A DNA stretch of 17,037 nt from Fermentibacter danicus (GTDB lineage Bacteria > Fermentibacterota > Fermentibacteria > Fermentibacterales > Fermentibacteraceae), in NCBI GenBank assembly GCA_001618615.1, contig LKHB01000126.1, positions 1 through 17,037 on the forward strand, in the 5' to 3' direction. A program made the translations under genes and the position numbers. Under the pieces are notes generated by a model, which worked only from the letters and a program-made list of their open reading frames with translations, ran no database searches and was not told where the DNA came from. Shown here in pieces: positions 7,555 through 15,777 of this stretch. Positions within the stretch are counted from its first letter, which is position 1, and every line of letters begins with the position of its first letter.

Positions 7555-9302
7555 TGATCATGCGCAAGATCAGGGGCGGCATCCGTTATGCACGCGAGAC
7601 GCTCCGGTGGCTTTCCTTCAGGCGTTTCTGCAGAGTCCTCCGGAACTCCGGAGTTCGTCTCACCAGGCTCGACTATCTTCCTGAGGGCTATCTCGCCTTG
7701 CTCGGCGAGGCATCCGGACCCGCAGATTCCGATACCTTACGATTCGGCCCTTCGTCATGGGGAAAGGACGCCGTCTCCGGCCATTGCTTCCCGCGCATCC
7801 CCTCGCCGTTCATCAGGCTCGAGTACGGCAGGGGTTTCGATCCTAAAAGCCCCTGGGCGGCCTCGTCGTTCCAGTGGGCTGTACGACAGTCCGCCTCAGC
7901 CCCTGAAGATCGTGTCGAGTTCGAAAGATGGGCCGTGCTGGCATCCGGCTGGATCGCGAGGAATCCTGCCGGGATCGGGATCGACTGGATCTCGCCTATG
8001 GAATGTTCGCGCAGGGTGGTAAACCTGTCCCTGGCGGCCTCCTCCTGGTGGCCTCTGCTGCAGTCCGACGACTCGCTGAACGCAATCCTCGCCCGATCCA
8101 TCGTCGAACACGCCGAATTCATCTCCCGGAATCCCGAAGTGAAGCCCGGCGGTCTCACCACGAACCACACTACGGCGAACTACTGCGGTCTGCTCGCCTG
8201 CGCGCTCTCCGTCCCGGGGTTCCACAGATCGTCCCCGTGGGTGCATCAGGCCGCCGAAGGGCTCGAGTCCTGCATCGCCAGGCAGGTGGGGCGCGAGGGT
8301 ATGTCCTTCGAAGGATCGATTCCTTACTCGTTCCTAGTGCTCGACATCTTCGCCCACGGCGCGCTGCTCATGCGCAGGGCCGGCATTCCTCCCTCTTCGG
8401 AGTACCTTGGGCTTCTTCGCGGGCTGTTCGACTTCATTCTCGACGTCGCCGACTCGAAGGGGAACCTTCCTCAGGTGGGCGACGACGACTCAGGAGAATG
8501 GGTGACTCCGCGGTCGTCCGGCATGGTTCCGATGCTGGCATGCCTGTACGAAGCGATCTACGGCGTCCGGCCCGGACCCGTGCCGGCGTTCCGCATAAGG
8601 GGCGAGTCCGGGATCGTGACCATCCGGAGAGGAGGATTCGAGGCTCTAGTCGCGGCATGTCCCGTCGGCCAGGAGGGGCTGGGGGGGCATAATCACGAGG
8701 ATCTCCTCCAGCTATGCCTTGCTTATCGCGGGATACCCGTGGTGGTCGATCCCGGAACGGGTTCCTACAACAGGGATCTGGAACAGCGGAGTCTTTTCCG
8801 GTCGATGCATGTCCACAACGGTCCCGTTCCGGACGGCGCCACCCATTACTACGAGTTCCCGGTCGGAGCCCCCTTCGATCTTCTCTCGGCGAAACCCGTC
8901 TCGACCTCACTGGAGGCCTCGGATGCCCCCGGTCGGACCGGGGCCGTGATACGGGCCACGGTCGATGGCAGGACTCTTGCCAGGATCGTGCGTCTCGATG
9001 GAGACTCGATAGAGGTCAGGGATTCCGTGGAGTCCAGGAGTGCCGGAACGTGCGGCTTCGACGTGAAGCTGACCATCGATCCCAGGTGGACTCTGCGGCC
9101 CTCCGGTGCCGGCCGTCTGACTCTGGTCTCCAGTGGGGCGGAGCTGGAGTTCCAGGCCGGCGTTCCAGTCCATATCGTGAAAGGACTATACTCTCCGCGC
9201 TACGACGTGATCGTCGAAGCCGACATGATCATCATGCACGCAGAACCCGGCGGGGGACTGCTCTTCAGGATCGTGGAACGCGGTCCGACGAGGACGGGAT
9301 GA
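7554..9302 (+). CDS. Heparinase II/III-like polysaccharide lyase family protein
   Basis: This 582-residue protein has an N-terminal alpha-toroid region with WISPMECSRRVVNL, then NHTTANYCG (Asn204-His205), GMSFEGSIPYSF (Tyr258) and PQVGDDDSGEW. A beta-sheet domain opens with GGHNHEDLLQL (His379, His381, Asp383) and VVVDPGTGSY. In characterised heparinase II/III enzymes an Asn/His, a Tyr and a His in comparable blocks carry out beta-elimination on uronic-acid polymers, so the core residues may be retained. Where the family usually shows Tyr-His, this protein has Tyr-Ser. No signal peptide is visible: the N-terminus is Arg-rich and amphipathic. The ATG at 7554 overlaps the polymerase TGA (TGATG), so the longer open frame from 7341 is not used. 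Such proteins occur in exopolysaccharide clusters, where they may trim or release the polymer. Confidence 0.82.
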   Translation: MIMRKIRGGIRYARETLRWLSFRRFCRVLRNSGVRLTRLDYLPEGYLALLGEASGPADSDTLRFGPSSWGKDAVSGHCFPRIPSPFIRLEYGRGFDPKSPWAASSFQWAVRQSASAPEDRVEFERWAVLASGWIARNPAGIGIDWISPMECSRRVVNLSLAASSWWPLLQSDDSLNAILARSIVEHAEFISRNPEVKPGGLTTNHTTANYCGLLACALSVPGFHRSSPWVHQAAEGLESCIARQVGREGMSFEGSIPYSFLVLDIFAHGALLMRRAGIPPSSEYLGLLRGLFDFILDVADSKGNLPQVGDDDSGEWVTPRSSGMVPMLACLYEAIYGVRPGPVPAFRIRGESGIVTIRRGGFEALVAACPVGQEGLGGHNHEDLLQLCLAYRGIPVVVDPGTGSYNRDLEQRSLFRSMHVHNGPVPDGATHYYEFPVGAPFDLLSAKPVSTSLEASDAPGRTGAVIRATVDGRTLARIVRLDGDSIEVRDSVESRSAGTCGFDVKLTIDPRWTLRPSGAGRLTLVSSGAELEFQAGVPVHIVKGLYSPRYDVIVEADMIIMHAEPGGGLLFRIVERGPTRTG

Positions 9303-10465
9303 CGGGTTCAAAGCAGGCGGTCGTATGCATAGGCGGATTCTGGGACGGGTTCTCCTCCAGGAGACAGCACTTCATGCAACGCTTCGCGGAGATGGGAGTG
9401 AGAATCCTGTTCGTCGAGCCTTCGCAGTCCTGGAGGGCGGCCTTCTCAAGCGCGAGGCGGAGTCCGCTCCTCTTCCCGCGCTTCCGGAGGGTGCTTCCCA
9501 ACCTGGACGTGCTCTCACCCACGATAGCGCTCCCGCTTCGGCACAACAGGCTGATAAGTCTGTTGAATCATGCCGCGTGGTCGAACCAGATACGGAGGGC
9601 TCTGTCCCGTGACGGACTGGAGCCCGGAGTGATGTGGATCTACGATCCCAGGTACGCCGACGCCGTTCGTACGATCCGACCGCGCAGCATCGTCTTCGAC
9701 ATGGTAGACGACTACATGCCCGACGAGTACGGCGGCTGGAGGGTCCGCCGCGGCACCCGGTGGCTGCTCGAACACTCGGATGTCTGCGTCTTCACGACAC
9801 CCGTGCTGGCGGGCAAGTATGCTTCCATGACGAGATCCCACCTCGTCATCCCCAATGGTTTCGATCCTGAAAGGTTCAACCGCGCGGATACGGACAGGCC
9901 CGATGACTGGCCGGATGTGTCCGGCCCGGTCCTCGGCTTCGTAGGAACCCTCTTTCGCCATATCGACTTCGACTGCCTGTCCGACGCGGCGGCTCTCGCC
10001 CGGGCTCGAGGCGGAGTTCTGCTGGTGATCGGGGGAGCCGAACCGAGCGGCAGGGAGGGAGCGCGGAAGGTGGCGGACGCCGGTGGAATCATGCTCGGCC
10101 CAAGGCCGCACATGGAACTTCGCCGGTACATTCAACGGTTCTCCCTCTGCCTGGCGCCCTTCGTCCGTAACGACGTTGCCGCCAGCGTCAGCCCGCTCAA
10201 GGTCTACGAGTACATGGCCTGCGGCAGACCGGTGTTCGCAACCGGTCTTCGCAGCCTCGATAGCGACCCGATCGGAGCATTCGTATACCGTGGAGAGGAG
10301 ATGCGGCTCGAAGAGGCTCTCGACATGGCTCTGGCCCTCGGGGCCGACGATTTCGCCGCTCTGGCCTCCTCGGCCTCCCAGGCGACCTGGGACAGGCGCT
10401 TCGAGAGCCTGCAGGAGGGGCTGAGGAGGCTTGGAGCGACTCCAGGCACATGGAACAGCGAATGA
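9299..10465 (+). CDS. Glycosyltransferase, GT-B fold, GT4-like (TuaH-type)
   Basis: This is a 388-residue protein. Its N-terminal half has CIGGFWDG, SRRQHFMQRFA and ILFVEPS, then FDMVDDYMPDEY and VIPNGFDPERF. Its C-terminal half has VLGFVGTLFRHIDF and SPLKVYEYMACGRPV (Glu304 region). This is the two-domain GT-B architecture of family-4 retaining transferases. The 'RRQHF...VEPS' and 'VDDY' pieces resemble TuaH-type enzymes. The nucleotide-sugar donor cannot be read from sequence. The ATG at 9299 overlaps the heparinase TGA (ATGA) and has GAGG at 9290-9293 with 5-nt spacing. The same frame is open upstream to 8714 inside the heparinase gene, but that extension encodes Arg/Ser-rich shadow sequence and is rejected. 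It is the first of three consecutive transferases. Confidence 0.85.
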   Translation: MTGSKQAVVCIGGFWDGFSSRRQHFMQRFAEMGVRILFVEPSQSWRAAFSSARRSPLLFPRFRRVLPNLDVLSPTIALPLRHNRLISLLNHAAWSNQIRRALSRDGLEPGVMWIYDPRYADAVRTIRPRSIVFDMVDDYMPDEYGGWRVRRGTRWLLEHSDVCVFTTPVLAGKYASMTRSHLVIPNGFDPERFNRADTDRPDDWPDVSGPVLGFVGTLFRHIDFDCLSDAAALARARGGVLLVIGGAEPSGREGARKVADAGGIMLGPRPHMELRRYIQRFSLCLAPFVRNDVAASVSPLKVYEYMACGRPVFATGLRSLDSDPIGAFVYRGEEMRLEEALDMALALGADDFAALASSASQATWDRRFESLQEGLRRLGATPGTWNSE

Positions 10466-11565
10466 GAATCCTCCTTGTCGATGACACCCTCAATGTCGGA
10501 GGCAAGGAGCGGCTTGTCCTGACCGCCCTGAAATGCCTCCCCAGAGACAGGATGAGTGTCCACCTCTGTCTTACGGGTGGCCCGGGTGAGCTGGGCGAGG
10601 AGGCTCTGAGCCTTGCCGACGGCAGCCTCGTGTGCAACCGCAGGAGCCCGTTCTCGCTCTCGACGGTCCTGGCTGTCAGACGATACATCCTGTCCGAGAG
10701 GATCGATCTCCTGCACTGCAACGGCACCGTAGACCTGCTGCACGCCCTGGCCGCTTCCGCAGGAACGGGCGCGAAGCTCGTGTGCTCAGTTCATGGATAT
10801 GCCTCGGGAGTGCACCTCCATCTGGGAAGACTCCTGCTGAAGAAGTGCGATGCAGTCCTCCCGGTCAGCGACTCGCTGCTCACGGATCTGAAGAGGGACG
10901 GTTACAGGGCACGCCTATTCGCTGTGATCCCGAACTGCTACGACCCTGTTTTCGCGACCTGGCCTGTCCCGTCTTCCTCCTCGCCGGCAGGAAGGCTGAG
11001 GCTGATATGCGTGAGCCGTTTCGACGCCTCGAAGGACCAGATCACTCTGGTCAGGGCTCTGCGGGCCGTTGTCGAGACCGGAAGAGATGTGACGTTGGAC
11101 TTCGCGGGAAGCGGCCCGGAGAGATTCGTGGGGCCGGTTCGGGAAGCCGTCTCGGAGGCCGCTCTTGCCGAAAGGGTGAGGTTCCTGGGAACATGCGGCG
11201 ACATACCGGCTCTGCTCCGGGGTTACGATGCCTTCATAATGTCGAGTTTTGCCGAATCCTTCGGCATAGCCGCGGTGGAGGCGATGGCGAGCGGACTGCC
11301 CGTGATCCTGTCCGATATTCCCCCCTTCAGAGAGATCCTGCGCGACGGCGGGGACGGTCTCCTCTTCGCACCGGGCTCGCCCGCGGCAGCCGCCTCCTGC
11401 ATCTCCAGGCTCTGTGACGACCCGGAGATGAGATCCCTTCTGGCCTCGAAGTCCATCGAGAGGTCGAAGACCTACTCGCCGGAGGCATACGCCATGAGGC
11501 TTACCGGTCTCTATTCCCGTCTTCTGGAAGGAGACCCCACACCAAGGACCGGAAGGCGCTCATGA
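10462..11565 (+). CDS. Glycosyltransferase family 4 protein
   Basis: This is a 367-residue GT-B transferase. The N-terminal domain has ILLVDDTLNVGGKERLV with the Gly-Gly loop of GT4 enzymes, then LHCNGTVDLLHA and CSVHGY. The C-terminal domain begins at VIPNCYDP and has CVSRFDASKDQITLV, GSGPER, FLGTCGDIP and SFAESFGIAAVEAMASGLPV, giving the E-x7-E motif (Glu265, Glu273) that binds the donor nucleotide sugar. It should add one sugar to the lipid-linked repeat unit on the cytoplasmic face. An ATG four codons earlier (10450) is in frame. I prefer 10462 because it overlaps the preceding stop as ATGA, like its neighbours, with a weak GGAA 6 nt upstream. Donor and linkage are unknown. Confidence 0.9.
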   Translation: MRILLVDDTLNVGGKERLVLTALKCLPRDRMSVHLCLTGGPGELGEEALSLADGSLVCNRRSPFSLSTVLAVRRYILSERIDLLHCNGTVDLLHALAASAGTGAKLVCSVHGYASGVHLHLGRLLLKKCDAVLPVSDSLLTDLKRDGYRARLFAVIPNCYDPVFATWPVPSSSSPAGRLRLICVSRFDASKDQITLVRALRAVVETGRDVTLDFAGSGPERFVGPVREAVSEAALAERVRFLGTCGDIPALLRGYDAFIMSSFAESFGIAAVEAMASGLPVILSDIPPFREILRDGGDGLLFAPGSPAAAASCISRLCDDPEMRSLLASKSIERSKTYSPEAYAMRLTGLYSRLLEGDPTPRTGRRS

Positions 11566-12734
11566 GAGGGCGGAAGACCGGTCTTCTCGCGATGGTGCCT
11601 CAGACGCCCCCCCACGGGGGGGTGGCCGGGCAGGCCGCTGTTCTGCTGGAAAGCCGGGCGTTCCAGGAGACCTTCTTAATCAGGACGATAAGAACCAATT
11701 CGAAAAGGAGGACGGAGAACCCCGACGGAAAAGTGATGGACTGCAGGAGTCTGTGCAAGGCCTTCGACCTCGCGTTGGCAGCTTTCAGAGCCGTACTGGC
11801 CGGAGGGTATTCTGCTGTCTACTGCGTCGTGAACGGAGACATATCCTTCATCTGGATAGTCCTCTGCGCCCTGTTCGCAGCCCGGCTCCGCAGATGCCCT
11901 CTGATCCTCCATGTCCACGCATCCCGCAACGGGTTCTGGGAATGGCAGAAGAGATCAGGCGCGGAACGGAGGGCGTCCGAAGGCCGGCTGCGGAGGATCG
12001 CTGGCGGCATCGGCGACGGGCTTGTCGCGTGGCTCTCGCGAAGAGCGGACAGGGTCATCCATCTGACCCAAGGGATCGACAGCCATTATGCGGCTCGCGG
12101 TTGGCGGCCGGCCGATCTCGTGCTGCCGAACAGCTCAGAGCTGCCGTCATCGATCGATACCTTTGGGAGAGAACCCAAATCCATGCTATTTCTGGGGCGT
12201 CTTTCGCAGGACAAGGGTTTCTTCGATCTGCTCGACGCACTGGCCCGCCTCGACCGGGAGGCGGTCGGATGGAAGCTCCATGCCGCCGGAACCGTGCCCG
12301 CCGGGGAGGATCCGGGCGAGATAGACATGGCGATCGCCTCCAGGGGCCTGGGCGACAGAGTCGTCCTGCACGGCCATGTCGGTGGAGCAGACAAGGACGC
12401 CCTCCTGGCAGGAAGCTCGATCCTCGTCCATCCGACCCGCCGCGACGTCTTCCCCATGGCCGTGGTCGAGGCGATGGGCTATGGAATGGCTGTCATCGCC
12501 ACCGGAGTAGGGGAGATTCCGGAGATTCCCCCGGATAGAGGCTGGGTCGAGGCCACTGCAGGAGATCCGGCTTCCATAGGGGAAGCCATCTCGGGTCTCC
12601 TCTCCGATCCGGCCGTGGTCGCGGAAATGGGCGCCGCGAACCGTGGGAAGGCCCTGGAGGAGTACGAAATCGGGTTAAACTCGCTGAAGGTGGTCGAACT
12701 GATAATCGATGCCGTGCATGAGGCAGGAAGGTGA
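11562..12734 (+). CDS. Glycosyltransferase family 4 protein with D-x7-E in place of E-x7-E
   Basis: This is a 390-residue GT-B protein. The N-terminus has MVPQTPPHGGVAGQA, the GT4 donor loop. A hydrophobic IWIVLCALFAARL stretch and ILHVHASRNGFW follow. The C-terminal domain has MLFLGRLSQDKGFFDLL, VLHGHVGG and HPTRRDVFPMAVVEAM, then GVGEIPEI. The usual E-x7-E donor-site pair appears as Asp295 and Glu303, a conservative change seen in some active GT4 enzymes. The ATG overlaps the previous TGA by 4 nt and has GGAAGG at 11551-11556, 5 nt away. A seven-C/seven-G inverted run lies 45 nt into the gene. It is the last of the three adjacent GT4-like genes. Sugar specificity is not readable. Confidence 0.88.
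   Translation: MRGRKTGLLAMVPQTPPHGGVAGQAAVLLESRAFQETFLIRTIRTNSKRRTENPDGKVMDCRSLCKAFDLALAAFRAVLAGGYSAVYCVVNGDISFIWIVLCALFAARLRRCPLILHVHASRNGFWEWQKRSGAERRASEGRLRRIAGGIGDGLVAWLSRRADRVIHLTQGIDSHYAARGWRPADLVLPNSSELPSSIDTFGREPKSMLFLGRLSQDKGFFDLLDALARLDREAVGWKLHAAGTVPAGEDPGEIDMAIASRGLGDRVVLHGHVGGADKDALLAGSSILVHPTRRDVFPMAVVEAMGYGMAVIATGVGEIPEIPPDRGWVEATAGDPASIGEAISGLLSDPAVVAEMGAANRGKALEEYEIGLNSLKVVELIIDAVHEAGR
11607..11622 (+). repeat. C7-AC-G7 inverted homopolymer run near the 5' end of a glycosyltransferase gene
   Basis: Seven C (11607-11613), AC, then seven G (11616-11622) lie about 45 nt after the ATG at 11562. In mRNA this could form a very stable 6-bp G-C hairpin with a CACG loop. It encodes the Pro-Pro-His-Gly-Gly donor loop, so protein constraint explains part of it. 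A length change in either run would shift the frame. Confidence 0.5.
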
Positions 12735-14176
12735 ACACCTCCCCTCCCATCGTCAGCATTCGCAGCCTCGGGCGCTACGACCCGGCAGAGGAGGCCGCCG
12801 GATATGTTCTCTCCGGGCTGCCTGGGGCGAGAGACGTCGAATCCATGCCAGAGTCCTGGAAGGTTGTCGAACTGCTCCTGAGGGAAACTCTCGCTCCGCT
12901 CGGAGCGGCTCCCGGTGAAAACCCCCTCTCCACGGTTGCGCCCCGCGGCGGGACGATCGCCGTGAAACCGAACTTCGTGAGGCACTTCAATGAATGCCCT
13001 TCTGCCGGACCCGAGGCGGTCGTCACATCCTGGACCGTTCTGTACCCGCTGATAGACATGGCTCTGGACTGCGTCGGCAGAGAAGGAAGAGTCGTGCTGG
13101 CGGATGCGCCCATGCACGACTGCGTTCCGGAGAGGATACTCGAACGCGGCTGCTTTCGAGACGTGGTCGCGCACTATGCCCGCGCGGGCTACGATCTCTG
13201 TTTCATCGACCTGAGACAGGAGAGCTGGCGGGTGACTGAGGGGGTTATCCGCGACAGGGTGCAGCTCGCCGGTGATCCTGCCGGATATGTCGTCTGCGAT
13301 CTGGGTACGGACAGTGAATTCGAGGGGCTCGGAAAGGCACTCAAAAGACTGCGCGGGACGAGTTTCGACGATGCGGACACCCGGAGTCACCATACTCCGG
13401 GCAGGCACGAGTATCTCATCTCGAAAACCATTCTGTTAGCCGATCTAATCCTGAATGTGGCGAGGCTCAAGACCCACGGGAAGATAGGCATCACAGCCGC
13501 CACCAAGAACATCGTGGGCATCAACGGAAACAAGAACTGGCTCCCGCACTGGAGATCCGGCTTCCCACGCTACGGGGGGGACCAGTACTCTTCGATGACC
13601 GTTGGAAGGCTGTTCCGCTATATCGTGCTCTCGGCCCTGTGGCCGTTTCTCCGGAACGGATTCGTTGCACGGATCGTCTCGTGCATCCTTGGAGCCGTCC
13701 ATCGAACGGGGATCAGGGGGCTCGCGGGAGGAGGCGCCTGGCATGGCAACGACACAACCTGGAGGATGGTCTGCGATCTCAACAAGGCACTCGTCTACTG
13801 CGACAGCACCGGAAAGGTGCATCCGGAGAGGATGACACGGAGTATCCTCCACATCGTGGACGCTGTCGAGGCGGGCCAGGGAGAGGGACCCCTCGGACCC
13901 GAGCCGGTTCGGGTTGGATTCATCGGCTGTTCCACGGACCCTGTCATGCTGGATGCAGCCTGCATGAGGCTGGTCGGCATCGATCCATCACTCGTACCGT
14001 ATATGGTCAGGGCCTCCCGGGTGACTAGGCTCCCTTTCACCCGGTCAGGTGGCGGATCATCCATGATCTCGATCGACGGGAGTTTTTCCCAGCCCGATGG
14101 TATTGTATCAAGGGCCAGATTGAGTCCCCCCTCGGGCTGGCATGAAATGTTCGCGGGGGAAGGGGATTCGGATTGA
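12731..14176 (+). CDS. DUF362 domain protein B, no Fe-S cluster motifs
   Basis: This is a 481-residue paralogue of the DUF362 protein encoded at 3108-4700. It shares VKPN (78-81), ADAP, HHTPGRHEY (220-228), an ARLKTHGKIG stretch, VGINGNKN (262-269), GNDTTWRM (339-346) and GQGEGPLGP, followed by DPVM. The two copies keep the same spacing between the His-rich and GING motifs but diverge between GING and GNDT, where A has a longer insert. No ferredoxin cysteine motif is present and no membrane segment is obvious, although a hydrophobic run (YIVLSALWPFLRNG) occurs in the variable region. Function is unknown. The start is a GTG overlapping the previous TGA, with GAGG at 12720-12723. It follows three glycosyltransferases and immediately precedes the asparagine-synthetase-like gene. 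Confidence 0.85.
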   Translation: MNTSPPIVSIRSLGRYDPAEEAAGYVLSGLPGARDVESMPESWKVVELLLRETLAPLGAAPGENPLSTVAPRGGTIAVKPNFVRHFNECPSAGPEAVVTSWTVLYPLIDMALDCVGREGRVVLADAPMHDCVPERILERGCFRDVVAHYARAGYDLCFIDLRQESWRVTEGVIRDRVQLAGDPAGYVVCDLGTDSEFEGLGKALKRLRGTSFDDADTRSHHTPGRHEYLISKTILLADLILNVARLKTHGKIGITAATKNIVGINGNKNWLPHWRSGFPRYGGDQYSSMTVGRLFRYIVLSALWPFLRNGFVARIVSCILGAVHRTGIRGLAGGGAWHGNDTTWRMVCDLNKALVYCDSTGKVHPERMTRSILHIVDAVEAGQGEGPLGPEPVRVGFIGCSTDPVMLDAACMRLVGIDPSLVPYMVRASRVTRLPFTRSGGGSSMISIDGSFSQPDGIVSRARLSPPSGWHEMFAGEGDSD

Positions 14177-15777
14177 CTGAGCAGAAGGGGTTCGAGATAC
14201 GGATCCCTCACCCAGGCTGTTCCGGCAGGGGGGCGGATCGGGCGAACCCGGCCATGGAGCATGTCGGAATCCCACCCGAAAAACTCCCCGGCTTCATGGA
14301 GATCAAGGCCGACGGAAGCCTGATCGTCCGCCGCGACCGGATGGGTTTGAACACCCTCAGATTCGCGCAGACTGAAGAGAACAGCCTGCTCTTCTCGGAT
14401 TCGATGCTTCTGCTGGCTGGACGGCTGGGGCGGGTGACGCTGGACAGGACCAGCCTCTGCGAGCATCTGACCTACAGATACGTGTCCGGGACAAGGACTC
14501 TGTTCAGGGAAATCTCGTCTGTCCCGGCCGGATACAGGGTCGTCTTCTCCCCGGATGGCGGATCAGGCTGGTTCAGCCGCCTGGAGAGGGATTCCGCTTT
14601 CGACTGGGGTGCGCAGAACCGCCCTGCAGCTTTCGATACCAGCCGGGCTTTCGAGGCCCTTTTCACCGAAACCGTTGGACGTCTCTCCGAGGGCTGTGGA
14701 TACATCTTCTTCAGCGGTGGGCTGGATTCGGCCTTGGTGGCGTCTGCCTGTCCGGAGGCCCCCAGGGCTATCACGGCCGGAACCGAGGAGAAGGCTTTCG
14801 ACGAATGCCCGCGAGCCGAACTGGCTGCCGGGCAGATGGGGCTACGCTGGGCGGGAGCCAGGATGTCAGGGAAGGCTTTCCTGGAAACGATGCGGAGAGC
14901 GGTTTCGGCGAGCTACGGCACGCTTCCCGTTGAGCAGCTCGTCTCATACCTGATGCTCCTCGATCGCTTCGCCCCTGAAGGTCCGATCCTGTCCGGCTAC
15001 GGAGCGGACTTCCTGTTCGGGGAGGGCCAGCGTAAATACTGGACTGTCCTCAAGCTTAGTAAGATCTTGGGAGCCATCTCTATGAAGCTATGCCTCGACC
15101 TCTACGGTATGTCCGGGCAGAGACAGCGCCAGCAGGCCAGGACCGCCGGCCTGTTCCTGAAACGCAGGACAGATGGCGACACATGGGTGGATATGATGCC
15201 GGTGCTGGACCCCCCGTGCGATCCGGCAATCGCACGCACGGCACTGGGTCTGGAAACTCTTCCGGATTACCACGAACACCGACGGAGGATGCTCGTTGAC
15301 GAGATGCCCCCGCACCTGACCCAGAAGGTGTTCGTTACCTACAGCAATCTGATTGCGGACACGGTATCGAGCTGGTCCAGAATGCTTTCGGCAGCGGGCT
15401 GCGAACTGCGCCTCCCGTTCCTCTCGGACGAGATGATCGATTTCGTATGCGGGCTGGATCCGAGGAGCTATCTCAGGGTTTTTTCCGGGAAACCTGTCAT
15501 AAGGGATCTTGCGGTAAGAAGGCTTCCCCCGGGGATCCTCCGCCTTCCGAAGATGAGTGGAACCCTCCCGGTGTGGAAATGGATCTCCACCCCCGGAGGA
15601 GGATTCGAAGACCTGCTTGAAAGTCTCGGGAATAGGGGAATCGTCGATCTCGCACCTCTAAGGGATAGTATCAGGGAATACGAGCGCTACGGGTATCTCC
15701 CCCTGTGGGCGGCTGTCAACCTGGAGCTGCTCCTGGAGGAGCTGGAACAGGCCGGCGTCCGGGTGGAGGGCCCTTGA
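14173..15777 (+). CDS. Asparagine-synthetase-like ATP-dependent ligase lacking the glutaminase active site
   Basis: This 534-residue protein aligns by eye with class B asparagine synthetases from the middle of the glutaminase domain onward: RRDRMGLNTLRF (53-64), LLFSDS, TLFREISSVPAGY (109-121). The synthetase domain follows, with the PP-loop SGGLDS (181-186), FDECPRAE (209-216), SGYGADFLFG (273-282) and ELRLPFLSDEMI. The family's N-terminal MCGI segment with the nucleophilic cysteine is absent, so glutamine hydrolysis is not expected. The usual 'GxGADE' motif reads GYGADF, with Tyr275 in the position I recall as Glu348 of E. coli AsnB and Tyr348 of beta-lactam synthetase. It may therefore adenylate a carboxylate and use ammonia or another amine. 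The start is TTG overlapping the DUF362-B stop, with a GGGGAAGGGGA-type site about 7 nt upstream. Confidence 0.8.
   Translation: MTEQKGFEIRIPHPGCSGRGADRANPAMEHVGIPPEKLPGFMEIKADGSLIVRRDRMGLNTLRFAQTEENSLLFSDSMLLLAGRLGRVTLDRTSLCEHLTYRYVSGTRTLFREISSVPAGYRVVFSPDGGSGWFSRLERDSAFDWGAQNRPAAFDTSRAFEALFTETVGRLSEGCGYIFFSGGLDSALVASACPEAPRAITAGTEEKAFDECPRAELAAGQMGLRWAGARMSGKAFLETMRRAVSASYGTLPVEQLVSYLMLLDRFAPEGPILSGYGADFLFGEGQRKYWTVLKLSKILGAISMKLCLDLYGMSGQRQRQQARTAGLFLKRRTDGDTWVDMMPVLDPPCDPAIARTALGLETLPDYHEHRRRMLVDEMPPHLTQKVFVTYSNLIADTVSSWSRMLSAAGCELRLPFLSDEMIDFVCGLDPRSYLRVFSGKPVIRDLAVRRLPPGILRLPKMSGTLPVWKWISTPGGGFEDLLESLGNRGIVDLAPLRDSIREYERYGYLPLWAAVNLELLLEELEQAGVRVEGP
15765..15770 (+). promoter_or_regulatory. 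Ribosome binding site deciding the CapA start
   Basis: GGAGGG sits 6 nt before the ATG at 15777, inside the end of the upstream gene. It supports this start over the longer open frame beginning at 15705, whose extra residues are Gly/Pro-rich shadow sequence. Confidence 0.75.

Noticed and set aside
8714..9298. Long N-terminal extension (195 codons) of the glycosyltransferase frame
   Set aside because: It lies within the heparinase gene in another frame and encodes Arg/Ser/Gly-rich shadow sequence. The glycosyltransferase fold begins at 9299, where an ATGA overlap and a GAGG site mark the start.
12479..13408. 309-codon open frame on the minus strand opposite the third GT4-like and DUF362-B genes
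   Set aside because: It is antisense to two well-supported genes, has no recognisable motifs and has the composition of a G+C-rich shadow frame.
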